From: Nelumbo lutea
Lineage: Eukaryota > Streptophyta > Magnoliopsida > Proteales > Nelumbonaceae
Direction: 5' to 3'
DNA: 64,000 nt
Assembly (NCBI GenBank): GCA_022828595.1
Contig: JAKGHH010000008.1
Coordinates: forward strand, 4,958,728 to 5,022,727
Part shown: in pieces, positions 48,814-60,407 of the stretch
Position numbering within the stretch: position 1 is the stretch's first letter
How the letters are laid out: the number at the start of each line of letters is the position of its first letter
Made by a program: the position numbers and the translations under genes
The notes under the pieces: model-generated
Told to the model about the DNA's origin: nothing
Seen by the model: only the letters and a program-made list of their open reading frames with translations
The model's database searches: none

Positions 48814-49253
48814 ATTGCCCCCCACTCCTCACGCAAAGGGACCTGCCCTGGTGCAGGGAGTTCGCGAGGTGGCGGGCGGATTTGACCCGTACTTCTAATT
48901 GGTTTGACTGATAGCGCGATGTGCGCGTTCGCCAGGATTTTTCTGGGTTCCTAGAGCCCCCAAAAGTCGGGAAACGCACCATTCCGTCTATAAATGCTAA
49001 CAGACGTGACAACGCGCGTTTATTTCAAAATTTAAAAAGTGTGCCGTTGGGAGACGTGACAGTGGACGTCTTTTCAAATTTGAAAAAAATGTGTCGTTGC
49101 CGCCTTTAATGCGATGAGACATGCGCTGGCGCTCTTTCAGTTTCAAAAGACGTGCGGCCAGTCACGTCTCGGTCTCAGGAGACGTGCAGTCAATGTGACT
49201 GCGGGCCATTGGATTTGCTTTGATCACAACCGTTGATTTTCGGTTATTGTGGG

Positions 49254-49261
49254 TATAAATA
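49254..49261 (+). promoter_or_regulatory. TATA box of the opposite-strand ORF
   Basis: TATAAATA about 155 bases upstream of the ATG at 49417. It lies in the internal region, not in the LTR, and so could drive plus-strand transcription of the extra ORF. A possible leader splice donor, cag|gtgagt, follows at 49384. Confidence 0.5.
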
Positions 49262-49416
49262 GTGGGGAACCCCAGTCGCTATCATTCTCCTGCATTTTGC
49301 TTCTTGAGCTCGCGCCCAAGTTTCAGCTCGCGTCCAAGTCTTTAGCTCACGTTCAAGTTCCCGTAGTCCGTTTGCTTTTTCCAGGTGAGTACTTTCCTAG
49401 AATCCTTCTCCTCCCG

Positions 49417-51349
49417 ATGTCTAGCTCGGATAGCTCAAACAGCTCTTCAAGGGGGGTCAGATGCAGGTTCTACGAACTGAGCTGCATCCCCCGACAACCC
49501 TAGTGAACCTGAGGTAGAGCTCGAGGAAGAGTTCGAACCCATAGGCCGAGTCGCCTCGGGTAGTTTGGCGTCCTCCTCCCGTCGAGGTCGGACGTTAGAC
49601 AAGTTTGGGCCCTCGACCATGATGCCTAAGGGGCTTCACTCCCTTATTACCCAGTTCAACTTGCCTAGGGAATACACCTATTTTATACCCTCGGGCAGTT
49701 TCCCTTGGGAACACGGTCCTGATGAGATCGTGGTATTCCGGGAGCAGCTCATTGCTGGGTTGCGCCTGCCTTTCAACCCCCTCATTGTCGAGGTTATGAA
49801 CCACTTCGGCGTTACTATCGGTCAGCTTCACCCGAATTCTATTCGTAACTTGGTGGGGACAATCTCCCTATTTTGCGAACAGATCTTGCCTTTAGACTTG
49901 GAGATCTTCTCTTCCATTCTAACGCTTAAGAAGCAAGCGGGTCCCCTTCCCGAGCGTAGGCGGGCGTATTACCTGTCTCCTCGCCCGGGTTTTAAGCTTT
50001 TACACGATCTTCCCAACAAGGTCCCAGCATGGAAACGAGACTACTTCGGGGTGCGAAGTGCATTGGGGTGGCCGTTCTAAACCGGGTGGGGGATGGCTGC
50101 CCCTGATGCCGGTGTTACGCTTGATAGGGAGACGGCGAAGGGCCTCCAGGAATGGGCACAGCTTGGGCTAAAACCATTATCTGACGGAGGCCAAGCTTAT
50201 CGAGGTCGGTCTGAGTTCGGGTAGGTTCCTTACTCAGAGGCTTGCCTTTTGTTTTGCTCTGTTCTTTCATTTTCCTGATGCTGAGCTCTTTTTGCAGGTC
50301 TAATGGACTCAGAGAAGACTCGTGGTGGGAATCTGTTCCACGCCATGAAGAGGAGGAAGCGAGTCACCAAACGAACTCATGTCGAGCTGCCCCAAGATGC
50401 GGAGCCTGAGGTACCAGACTACCTATCAGTGGATCTGCCCAGGGAGCCCGAGATGGCCCCTCTAGTGCAAGAAGCGGCAGGGGCCCCTTATGCCGAGGCT
50501 ACTTACACGGGGGCTCCCGCTTACTCTGAGTCTGCTTATACGCGAGCTGGCCCTTCAGGCTCGAGAGCCCAAGGCGAGTTCAGGAGCGTATTGTTGCCGA
50601 ACCATGCTCTTCAGAAGAGTAGGGAGGCCATTTATCCTGAGGAGGTCGCAGCATGGACCGAGCTCCCTTTGAACCAGGTAGCTTGTCGTGCTGCCATTCA
50701 TGCCATGGTGGTAAGTCAGTGATTTCTTGTCGGGCTCTTTGCTTTTATCTTTCTTGCTATCGTTCTTTTGATCATTTGTTATTTTTCCTCTTGGTAGGTG
50801 AATTCTTCAATCCATGCATTGGCAGCCCAAGTGGAAAGGAGCTCGAGGCAGGCGCGAGCTGCCGAAGAGGCTTCCCGTGCTACCGAGGCATCTTCTTGAG
50901 CTGTTGAGGCAACTTCTCACGCTGCACAGGCCAGGCTAGCGAGGTCTTAGAGAGATACCGAGACCATGGGAGTTGTGGTGAAGCATATGGTGGACCTGAA
51001 GCTGGATTTGCAACATCAGGTTGAATACCTTCAAGAGGATATTAGAGAGATGACATAGATCTTTTCTCAAGGCATCGAGGATGCCAGGAAGAAGGCCGTC
51101 GATGAATACATCGCCTCATCGCGTTTTGATGACCTGATGGTGGGCTCGTATAGAAGGGGCTTTAAACTAAGCCAGTGAATGATTCAGAATACGTACCCCG
51201 AGCTCGATATTAGCGCTATAACCACTTCGCGCATTACTCAGGAGATGGCCAACGCTGCAGACAGTGAACTGGACTCTAAGGATGAGGCAGGACCTACGGG
51301 TATCATTGAAGTGCCTTCTGATGGTGAAGAAGTACCTCCGAGCCTGTGA
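49417..51349 (+). pseudogene. Opposite-strand ORF of the Tat element (gypsy-type putative transposase domain), with introns, decayed
   Basis: It runs against gag-pol, between integrase and the 3' LTR. It starts MSSSDSSNSSSRG; a G run at 49451-49456 then shifts the frame by one. The next frame continues FEPIGRVASGSLASSSRRG and includes LHSLITQFNLPREYTYFIP and VEVMNHFGVTIGQLHPNS, typical of the plant 'transposase, gypsy type' domain (PF04195). A TAA interrupts it after GWPF (about 50078). Two intron-like gaps follow: 50221-50297 (gtaggt...tgcag) and 50711-50797 (gtaagt...gtag). The second joins AIHAMV to VNSSIHALAAQVERSS in frame; the first does not join perfectly in frame. The C-terminal part is Ala/Glu/Arg-rich, probably coiled-coil, with further stops. 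Its function is unknown. Confidence 0.75.
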
Positions 51350-51358
51350 GCTCGATAT

Positions 51359-51409
<51 letters not shown>

Positions 51410-51780
51410 GAAAATCTACACTCCCTTATTTTGTAATGGAATGACTTTCTTTTGGTTAAGTGTTGGTCATTGTTAGCTCGGCATTCTAGCCTTACGGCTT
51501 TGGTAGTGACTTAGTCCACTTCGCTTGGTGATCTATAGATAGTATCGGCTCAAGTTAATGACGTTCCACGCTTGGGGTACTTGTTTGCCCTCTAATGTTT
51601 CGAGCTCGTATGCCCCCCCAAGCGCTCTCTTTACTCGGTAGGGCCCTTCCTAATTCGGTCCAAGTTTGCCTATGCCGGGCTCGGGTGCCATGATCTTACG
51701 GAGAACCAAGTCGTCGACATGGAAGTTTCGCTTCTTTACTCTAGCATTATAGTACCGAGCTACTCTTTGTTGGTAGGCTG
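51350..51780. other. Internal spacer of the Tat element with a TA microsatellite
   Basis: A (TA)n run with a T tract lies at about 51363-51410, between the end of the opposite-strand ORF and the integrase end. No coding region was assigned. Confidence 0.5.
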
Positions 51781-51813
51781 CGGTCCGGATGTACGCGAGG
51801 TCTCTTACCTCGT

Positions 51814-52470
51814 TCAGTAGGTCTCTCCGTTTGTCTGATTGTTATATGCTTCTATTCGTAGTGTAGGTATTTTGATCTCCGCTAGGATTACCACTTCAGT
51901 GCCGTAGATGAGGTTAAAGGGGGTTTCTCTTGTGGCGGTTTTTTTCGTGGTTCGGTGAGCCCATAGAACACTTGGTAGCTCATCCGCCCACAACCCTTTA
52001 GCTCGGTCTAGTCGCGCTTTCAGTCCGTGGAAGATAGCTCTGTTCATTACTTCTGACTGACCGTTTGCCTATGGGTGTGCGACCGATGTGAAGTTTTGTC
52101 GAATCCCCATATCTTGGCACCATTCCTGAAACTTGTTATTCTCGAACTGCTTGCCATTGTCGGAGATCAATACCCGAGATAACCCGAAGCGACATACTAT
52201 GTTCTTCTAAAAGAAGTTCTGTACATTTCGAGTTGTAACTGTTGCAAGAGGTTCAGCTTCTATCCACTTTGTGAAGTAATCTACCGCCACCACAAGGAAC
52301 TTCCTCCCAACTGTTGCTGGCGGGAATGGCCCCAAGAGGTCGATGCCCCATTGCGCAAAGGGCCATGGGCTGGTGAGATACTTGAGGTCGGCAGCAGGCT
52401 GATGGTGGATATTGGCATGCATCTGACATTTGTCCCATTTTCTGACGAGCTCAACAGTCTTTGCCTTCAT
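51814..52470 (-). pseudogene. Tat element integrase, core and C-terminal parts, broken
   Basis: 52470-52207 reads the core start: SPWPFAQWGIDLLGPFPP, VVAVDYFTKWIEAEPL, with the first catalytic Asp in GIDLLG and a second in VDYFTK. 52047-51814 reads LWADELPSVLWAHRTTKKTA and ETPFNLIYGTEVV, including the catalytic Glu region's downstream block. Stops separate the two pieces. Integrase inserts the cDNA into host DNA. Confidence 0.82.
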
Positions 52471-53140
52471 CGTTGGCCAATAGAACCCTTGTCAAAGTGC
52501 CTTTTGGGCGAGGGCTCTGCCCCCCCAAGTGTCCGCCGCACATCCCTTCATGAGTGTCATAGAGTACGAGCTCAACTTCGGCAGGTCGCAAGCAACGCAA
52601 GTAGGGGAGCGTGTAGGACCGTCGGTACAATCGTTCATCTATTATGACATATTTGGCTGCCTGGCGCTGCACCCTCCTAGTTGCATTGCGGTCCGTAGGG
52701 AGGGTTCCATCTAGCAAGAAGCTCGTGAGTGGGTCGATCCAGCTCGGCTTTGCTTCAAGGACGGGAGCAACCTCCTCTGCCCCACCGAGAATGCTAGGCC
52801 GAGGTAAGTCCGCTATGTATACGGTTCTCATGGCGTTGTGACTGATGTTGGCTAACCGGGACAGGGCGTCGGCCTCAGTGTTCTCTGACCTCGAGATTTT
52901 CCTGATGAAGTGTGACTGGAAGTTGAGCAGAGCCTCCTTTACTTTTGCCAAGTAGGCGATCATAGTTAGCTTGCGTGCTTCGTATTCGCCCGTAACCTGG
53001 TTGACCACAAGCTGGGAATCGTTGCAGATAACTATGTGTTTTTCTCTTACCTTTTGCGCTAGGTTCAGCCCGGATATCAATGCCTCATACTCCGCCTCAT
53101 TGCTGGATGCCACGAACTCAAAGCATAGTGCGTATTCCAA
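52451..53140 (-). pseudogene. Second, archaeal-type RNase H and integrase zinc-finger region of the Tat element
   Basis: NEAEYEALISGLNLAQKV and VICNDSQLVVNQVTGEYEA are RNase H core motifs, with catalytic Glu and Asp. SENTEADALSRLAN is the C-terminal motif. The frame then enters the H2C2 zinc region of integrase (DTHEGMCGGHLGG). A second RNase H of this kind after the usual one is diagnostic of Tat elements. The first strand segment (DGSS-like) lies just upstream, near 53200, in another frame. Confidence 0.82.
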
Positions 53141-53217
53141 TTTTGTGCCACCCGGGCTGCGTAGGACTAATCCAGCCCCGATGCCCTATTGGTTCGAGGA
53201 GCCATCTACGGAAGGAT

Positions 53218-54366
53218 CTAGGGCTCCTCATCCCAGTTCGTGTTTGGCCTAACTAGGAGAGATGTCATCCTGGCTACTACTTCATGGGGTTCGGACTCTA
53301 TTGGCTTGGGAGCTCCGGGCTCACCCGAACTGGGGATCTCGGGCTCAACCGGCCTAGGGACTTCGAGGTTGAACGTGCACTTGGTGATGAAATCTGCTAA
53401 GGCTTGGGCCTTAATAGCAATTTGTGGCTTATACTGGAGGTCGTACTCGCTGAGCTCGATGGCCCACTTCGTTAGTCGACCAAAAACCTCGGGCTTGAGT
53501 AAGACTTGTCTCAAAGGTTTGTCAGTCAAGACAATGACAGTGTGAGCCTGGAAATATGGGCGGAGTTTCCAAGCTGCAATTATCAGTGCATATGCCAGCT
53601 TTTCTATCTGTGGGTATCTCATCTCTGTTCCCTGCAGAATTTTACTAACATAATAGATGGGTCGTTGGACCCGATCTACTTCTTTTATTAGCACCGAACT
53701 GACCACATCGTCGCTTATCGAGAGGTACAGTTCTAAGACTTCGCCCTCCTTGGGCATGGTTAAGATTGGCACACTAGCGAGGTAGTTTTTTACCTCGTCA
53801 AATGCGAGTTGGCAGTCTCGGGTCCATTCAAACCCTTTGCCTTTGATTGCTTTAAAGAAAGGCAGATAGCGGTCTGCCGACTTGGACATGAAGCGGTTCA
53901 GAGCGGCTATGCAGTCGTTTAGCCTCTGAACCTCTTTTACTTTTCGGGGTGGTCTCATATCTAGGATGGGCTTTATCTTGTCCGGGTTGGCCTCAAAACC
54001 ACGCCGGTTGACGATATACCTTAGGAACTTACCCGAGGTGACACCAAAGACACACTTGTTTGGGTTCAGTTTCATGCTAAATTGACGCAGAATTTGGAAG
54101 ACAAAATGTAAGTCTTGTATTAATTAATGCAAAAACTGCGTCTTGACGACCATGTCGTCTACATAACATTATATCTTTGTGCCAATTAAGGGTTGAAACA
54201 ACTTATTCACAAGTCTTTGGAAAGTCGCCTCAGCATTCTTCAGTCCGAAGGGCATGACCCTGTAGCAATACAGGCCGAACTCGGTTATGAAGGTTGTTTT
54301 TTCCTCGTCGGTTGGGTCCATCCTGATTTGGTTGTAGCCCGAGTAGGCATCTAGGAAGCTTAGCAA
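53218..54366 (-). pseudogene. Tat element reverse transcriptase and first RNase H, broken
   Basis: 54366-54169 reads LSFLDAYSGYNQIRMDPTDE and YCYRVMPFGLKNAEATFQRL, the reverse transcriptase core. A TAA codon stands just before CYVDDMVVK, the active-site YVDD (near 54155). 54075-53218 continues LNPNKCVFGV and then the connection and Gypsy RNase H (PIYYVSKILQGTEMRYPQIE). The duplicated 32-base phrase at 54578-54609 and 54639-54670 adds a break just upstream. Confidence 0.85.
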
Positions 54367-55216
54367 CTCGTGTCCCGATGTCGCATCTACTAGGCGATCA
54401 ATCCTAGGTACTAGGCGGTCAATCCTGGGGAGGGGGAAGCAATCTTTTGGGCAAGCTCAGTTCAGGTTGGTATAGTCGACGCACATGCGCCATTTGCCGT
54501 TTGCCTTTTTTACCAATACTAGGTTGGCTACCCAGCTCGGGTAATGAGCTTCCTTGATGAAGTCTGCTTCGAGGACCTATGAGCACAGGGTCTATGCCGG
54601 ACATTTCTGACTACGGGGTCAGTATTGAGCTTGCGAGTTATGAGCACAGGGTCTATGCCGGACATTTCTGCCATGGACCAAGCAAAAACATCTAAATTTT
54701 GAAGTAAGAAACTTACCAATTCGGATTGTAGAGGTTCTTAGATAGAAGCACCAATCTGTAGCGTCCGAGCTGGGTCTATCATCGAAGTCGGGACCGTGAC
54801 CGTTTCTTCCATGGGCGCAGCTCGCTCTTCGCCTTGCTCCATAGGGTGTTCCAATTCGAGTTCGCCGGCCACCTTGGTTTTTCCCTTTAAAGTGGCCACA
54901 TAGCATTTGCGGGACTCGAGCTGATCGCCCCGTGCTATTCCAAGACCGAAGTCTGTGGGGAACTTCATCGCCAAATAGTAGGTGGAGACCACCGCCTGTA
55001 AGACATGGGTGATTGGCCGCCCTACTATGGCATTGTATGGGGAGGGGGTCGCGACCACCAGGAAGTCATGGTTGAGTCCTACCGCACAGAGCCACGTGCC
55101 GACCTCGACGGTACTGTTACTTTCCCAAGGGGCCTGACTTCTTTCCCACTGAAGCCCACCAAAGGAGTGTTTGCGGGCTTCAAGTCACTTTCCCGCAGCT
55201 GGAGCTGGTCAAACGC

Positions 55217-55474
55217 TTATTTGAATAGAATGTCTGTCGAGCTGCCTGAGTCAACAAGCACACGCCTAACTTCAAAGTCGTTGATCCTTAGCTTTATCAC
55301 AAGTGCATCATCGTGGGGGTAGTGGACCCCTCGTGCATCGTCTTTTGTGAAAAGAATTGGCTCTTCCGTCTTAGGCATCTTTGGAGGATTTTGGTCTTCT
55401 CGGGCAGCTTTGCGAACTGACATCCGGGCCACTGCCGAAGTGCACCTTGCTACAACCGAACCTTCCACTATCAC
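55217..55474 (-). pseudogene. Tat element aspartic protease fragment
   Basis: The motif [13 protein letters not shown] contains the DSGSS active-site sequence of retroviral-type aspartic proteases. The upstream [20 protein letters not shown] matches Gypsy protease starts. The frame is not continuous with gag. Confidence 0.75.
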
Positions 55475-57267
55475 GTGGATGGTCCCCCGAACTGGCCTCT
55501 CTTCCGGAGGCTGATTCTATGGCTGTTCGGTCGGCCTGCTGGTAGATTAAGTACCCGCGGTGGATGAGTTTCTCTATCTCATCGCGGAGATTATTACAAT
55601 TTTCGGTACTATGACCGTGATCTCTATGGAAACTGCAGTACAGGTTTTTGTTCCTCTCGTTTGGGTTCCCCTTTAGACGAGGTGGCCACTTTATGTACGG
55701 GGCATCCTTGATCGTCATTAAGATCTCAGCCCGCTTTGTGTTCAAGGGTGTATAGTCTGTCCGACCTGCTACGAGAGCTCGGAACGGCTAGCTCAATTTC
55801 GGCGCCCGAGCTGGATCCTTCTGGCTGTCTCCTTGGCTAGGGAGTTCTTCTCTCTTTCTTTTTTCAAACCCACCCTCAGTCCTTTGATGGATCTCCTCCT
55901 TCGTCCACATGAACTTGTCCACGAGATCAAGGAATTTGGCGATGGTCGTGGGCTGGTTGGCCACTATGTGCCATTTGAACTCCTTGTGCGTCACTCCCAT
56001 CTTGGCCACCGCGAGCTGAACTGCGGGGTCCAGGCGTGGGATATGTAGGCATGCGTCGTTAAACCGCTTGATGTAGTTGCGAATGGGTTCCCCTTCCTTC
56101 TGGACTACGCCGAGGAGGCTCTCCTCGATTCGGGGGCACCGCTTGCTGGTTATGAAGTGCGTGGTGAAGACTTGTACGAACTGGGCCCAGCTCCTTATTG
56201 ACCCGGGGGCTAGGTTCCTGTACCAAGTGCGAGCCACTCCTCTGAAGGTGGTGGTGAAGGCTACGCACATACAGGACTCGCTGGCTCTCACCAAGTGCAT
56301 CTGGGACTGGAAGGCATCAACATGGTCGCTGGGGTCAAAGGACCCATCATACTTGTCAAGTGGGGGGAGTTTGAAGTCTCTGGGCATGGGGACTGCAAGG
56401 ATTCTTGATGACAGGGGGGAAGGGACTAAGAGGACAGAGGTAGCTTTTACCTCGTCCGAGCTTGCTTTTGCCTCGGAGCCCGAGTAGGACGCGGGTTGCA
56501 GTTCGGCAACCTCACCGGCGACACCTCTGCTGCTTGGAAGGCCCAGCACTGGCACTGCTTGCCTCGGTGTTCTCGAGCTCGATGGGCCTGGACTATTGGG
56601 GGTAGTCTGCGGCTAAGGCACTGAACCGGTTCTCGGTGTGAAGGAGCCCATCCTGGGGGTGCTGAGGCGATGCTGTTTTGACATATCGGAATCCTGACCT
56701 GTTGGCGCGTGGCGAGGTGGGGGCCGCAGCTCTCTCTCTCCTGCCAGGGGATGAGGCCTGGCTCCTAGAGGGGCTCCGAGGCTGGGAGGCCCGAGCTTGG
56801 GAAGCCTCCTGGTGGGGGCACCCGCCTTGAGGGGAGGGCTTGGCTCGCCTAACGGTGGGGTGCCGAGGTGGAAGTTGCGGCTGACTTTGAAGTAGTTGGG
56901 GGAACTGCTGCTGGTAGTGGTACTGGGAGACATGGTGCAGCATCTGCTGATGGTGGATTTTCTATTGTTGAAGCTGCTGCACCTGGGCTTGGATGACCCG
57001 CATGCCATGCATCATGTCATCGAATTGGTTCTAGCTAGTTGTCGGGGGAACAATAGTAGGTTCAGCAAAGGTGATTCCAACAGGAGGAAAGGGAACGTTC
57101 ACGGAGGGAAGATTCATAGGCGCCACCATTCGTGGCATACTCAGGCTGGGGATCCCATCCACCGGAAGGGGGATGGTGAACTGTTTGATGCACACCACAG
57201 GGACTTGAAGTTGTTCCCCGGTGGCGTTCATCTTCGTGCTACGTCCGACATTGCTGGAAGAAGCCAT
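55371..57267 (-). pseudogene. Tat element gag, broken
   Basis: The N-terminal ORF starts at 57267 and stops at 57031. A proline- and serine-rich part follows (56943-56593). The retrotransposon gag core lies at 56555-55788: LPPLDKYDGSFDPSDHVDAF, VARTWYRNLAPGSIRSWAQF and EPIRNYIKRFNDACLHIP. The nucleocapsid-like part at 55745-55371 has a zinc-knuckle variant, CSFHRDHGHSTENC. Several stops and shifts separate these. Gag would form the capsid particle. Confidence 0.85.
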
Positions 57268-57334
57268 GGGTGTTGGGGTTTCTTGGAAAAAAGGGGGTTA
57301 TGAGAGTTTTAGAGGGAGGCTTTTAGAAGTGTTT

Positions 57335-57353
57335 TCCCACAGACGGCGCCAAA
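57335..57353 (-). other. Primer-binding site of the Tat element
   Basis: On the minus strand tttggcgccgtctgtggga directly follows the 5' LTR end CATCA. It begins like a tRNA 3' end (TGGCGCC) and is the expected start of minus-strand DNA synthesis. A near copy adjoins the LTR at 40505-40523. Confidence 0.8.
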
Positions 57354-58097
57354 TGATGTACGCAATCCGGTCGGTCCTATCTGTCAACGATCTTGCCTCT
57401 GACTGGAGCAAAAGGTGCCTGAAACGGGGAAGGAAGCGAATAATCTCCGGGGAAGAACCCGGTGAGAATGCTCTGAAGCTTAAATTAGTATTTCCTCAAA
57501 GGCAAGATAAAATCAGATGGCGCAAAGTTATCACATACCTCGTTCTTGGGGGGTAGAGAGCCTTTTATAACCACTTCGCGCACTCACTCCTAAGCATCTG
57601 CCAGGTCGGGTATGATTACCTCTGCGCTTCTGCCAGTTCGGGTGTCATCACCTCTGTTGGGGCAGGTGGTCTCTTTGCCGGAGCCGTCTTTGTAACTGGA
57701 GATGGCGGTGGCAGGTGGTCGTTGAAGTGCAGCTGTCAAGCGTTAGATCTCAAGTCAGTTAGGTGTGTCGCCCCTGGATACGGACTCCTTCGGTGTCAGG
57801 TACGGTGCGGTTGTTCAATTTGGTGTCCTGAAGGCGAAGTGCTGGAGTGGTGTGCGAGGTGAGGTCTTGAGTTTGGATAGAGGTGTGGCCCGAACTGCCA
57901 TGGGGCGGACCAGTTCAGGTTGTTGCCCTTTGTGTTTGTAAGGGTCGGGGTCCAAGGAAGAGCTCGGGCTCCTTGTGGGGAGTTCGGACTGCAGGTTCCT
58001 CCTTTCGGAGCTTGCGCCCCAAGCGTACTGTCATGCCAAGTTGCTGCCTTTCCACGTGTTGAATGGTTACGAGGTCAGGCCAAATCTTCTTTTATCA
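57354..58097 (-). repeat. 5' LTR of the Tat element
   Basis: 744 bases with TG...CA ends. On the minus strand TATAAAAG lies at 57569-57562 and should place the transcript start shortly downstream. The 3' LTR lacks this block. Confidence 0.9.
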
Positions 58098-58102
58098 GAT
58101 AC

Positions 58103-60407
58103 AGAAAAGCCTCAGAAGCTACTTGAGGCCCCACCACTGCATTCCAGCAAATGGAAAGAGGTATCGAAGTTGGAAGACGAAGGACAAAGCTGGGGAGGTA
58201 TTTGAAAGCTCTGCAAGAAGAGGCTTTGAGTTTAACTTGGTTTCCCATGAAGCACTTGACTGAACAACCGACCAACGAGAGAAGTGCCAGTCCGCGCTAG
58301 GGTTTTGCTCCACATGGCCGTATCCCGTATGGGTATCGGCAGCACCTTCGGCCGCCTCTCTGCCCACACTGGTAACAGGTTCAAAGTATCGGTACTTAGA
58401 TTAACACGGAAACAGGGTTGTTTTTATTTTTTTATTGTTTTTCAAATTTTGGTTTTTAAAGACGTTTTTTAATAATTTTTTTATTGAAATAAATCAGAAA
58501 TATACGCCCAATACTTATTATATCGATACTTTGAACCGTACATAAATGCTTGATTGGGTTGTTTCGGTTTCCCCCGACCCCGAGACAAGAGCAAGAGATG
58601 GGTCATGGCTGGGTCCTAGACTCCTAGGTTCACAAAACTCGGTGAGGACAATGGACCTGGGTGCAATTTGTATAAGGAACGGGCTTGGGCTTTATTTTCC
58701 AGTCCAGACGTTATTATGCCCAACCCAGTAGCGGCCTTCTTATGGAAAAATATCCTTTATTACCAGTCCTTCCTGAATCCTGATGGAGGGGAGCTGGTAA
58801 AAATCGGTCTCATATTCAGACTTTTACGAAGAAAATTTATAGCCAGATGGTTTATATTGACTTCAATGCTAACAGATTCAAAGCTGTAGGTTTGGATTTT
58901 GCACTTCTCTGTAATTAAATAGGTTGCCCCCCTGTTGAAACCCATATACGATTATTTCTTTATACCATATCATCTATGCATACGAGTATATGACCACACC
59001 AAACCTTCCTAGTCTACTTTCTCTCACTTTATCACTTATCAGACCGATCCACTCTTCATCCGAATGCCTTCCCTTTACAGCTTTATGAATCAATGTATTT
59101 GAGGTTCAAAAATGCATCAAATTAGAGTTTCAAACAACCAACACATGGCATGGATCAGACGTAAGATGTAATCTTCTGAATTAATGAATGAAATTTTGCC
59201 TTCATGTATAAACCCGATTTAAATTTATCCATACATAAATTCATATGGTGATTTTTTCGCCATTTTTTAAAGATGTTTTAATGCATCCAATAGCTTAAGA
59301 TGCATTTCATGGAAGAGGTGTAAAACGTCATCAGTGTAAAAATACACTGAGCCTTAAATATGCATGACCATTATATTTTAAAATCGATGTAAAAAGTTGT
59401 TTAAATTTTACATCAATAAAATCAATGTAGTTTTTATATCAATTATCGATTTTAAACTTTAAATGTGATGAGATTTTACAAACTAAACTCCATCCAAACG
59501 TACACAGGACTGAATTCGAATATAGTTTCACGTTGATAATGATTACACTTTTTTACTAAACACAGTACATTTTACATTTACATCGCATCCAAATACAGCG
59601 CAAGTTTCCCCTGCAACGAAATTACTACACTTCCTATCCAACAAGCATTTCCTAAGCATATATCCTATAATCGCCTTTCTTTTGACTATTGGGCATATCA
59701 TTGCTTTGAAACTTGTTTATTTTTATTTTTTGGTTTGATGATCAACAAAAACAAATTGGAGGATTCCGCGAAGTAATAATTATAAGAGAGATGCAGTCGA
59801 AATTAGAATCTACCAAACGCCTTTTTGTTGGATAGTTCCCAATTCCCATAATCTGGAGTTCATATCGTTTTGTCAGTGGCAGATGCAATGATGCATGCAT
59901 ACCCAAGCCTACGTCAGGCTATCAAAATATTTGCATGTTCCGACAACACTTGCAGAAGGGAAGGAGGGTGCGATAAACAAGCAAGCCAACGCGCAAAGCG
60001 CAAAGCAGACAGAGACTTCTGGCAAAGCTCAAATCTTCATAAAAAAAAAAAAACACTGACCCGGTCATCTTTTAATTACACCATGCATCAAGTATAACAA
60101 GAAAATCAAAATTCCCACCCAAACACACCCAAAAAAGAACCCTAAAAAATAAAAAGGATAGACATTTCTTTGAAACTGAACCACAAATATGTCAGCATCT
60201 CAGTAAACAGGACGACTGACCAGGCATATCATAGCATGCCAACATAAGTTAAAAAGGGGAAGCTTCCGCTTTATAAGATACAAAAAAGGAAACAAGGAAG
60301 CACAAAAAAACCAGAATCAACTCGACACTTTGAACTGGCAACAGAATAACCGTATCATTGGCCTCGAAATGTACACAAATTACTGACAACGTTGGTCCCA
60401 GGATGTT
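58103..60407. other. Intergenic DNA right of the Tat element
   Basis: It holds the right flank of the insertion (58.1-58.4 kb) and then AT-rich sequence with oligo-A runs near 60040 and 60140. No gene could be established. Confidence 0.4.

Larger units (their letters stand above)
48271..58097 (-). mobile_element. Ty3/Gypsy LTR retrotransposon, Tat lineage
   Basis: 9.8 kb with LTRs at 48271-48813 and 57354-58097 and a perfect target duplication gatac (48266-48270, 58098-58102). Order on the minus strand: 5' LTR, PBS, gag, protease, reverse transcriptase, RNase H, a second RNase H, integrase, then an opposite-strand ORF and the 3' LTR. The second (archaeal-type) RNase H and the extra ORF before the 3' LTR are hallmarks of the Tat clade. 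Stops and frameshifts occur throughout, so it is non-functional. Confidence 0.93.

Noticed and set aside
56896..57303. Plus-strand ORF of 135 codons opposite the Tat gag
   Set aside because: Shadow of the gag region, without motifs; distinct from the supported opposite-strand ORF at 49.4-51.3 kb.
58075..58367. Possible first exon of a mitochondrial protein on the minus strand (MWSKTLARTGTSLVGRLFSQ), disrupted by the Tat insertion
   Set aside because: A stop follows shortly and no downstream exon could be linked across the insertion site at 48.27 kb.
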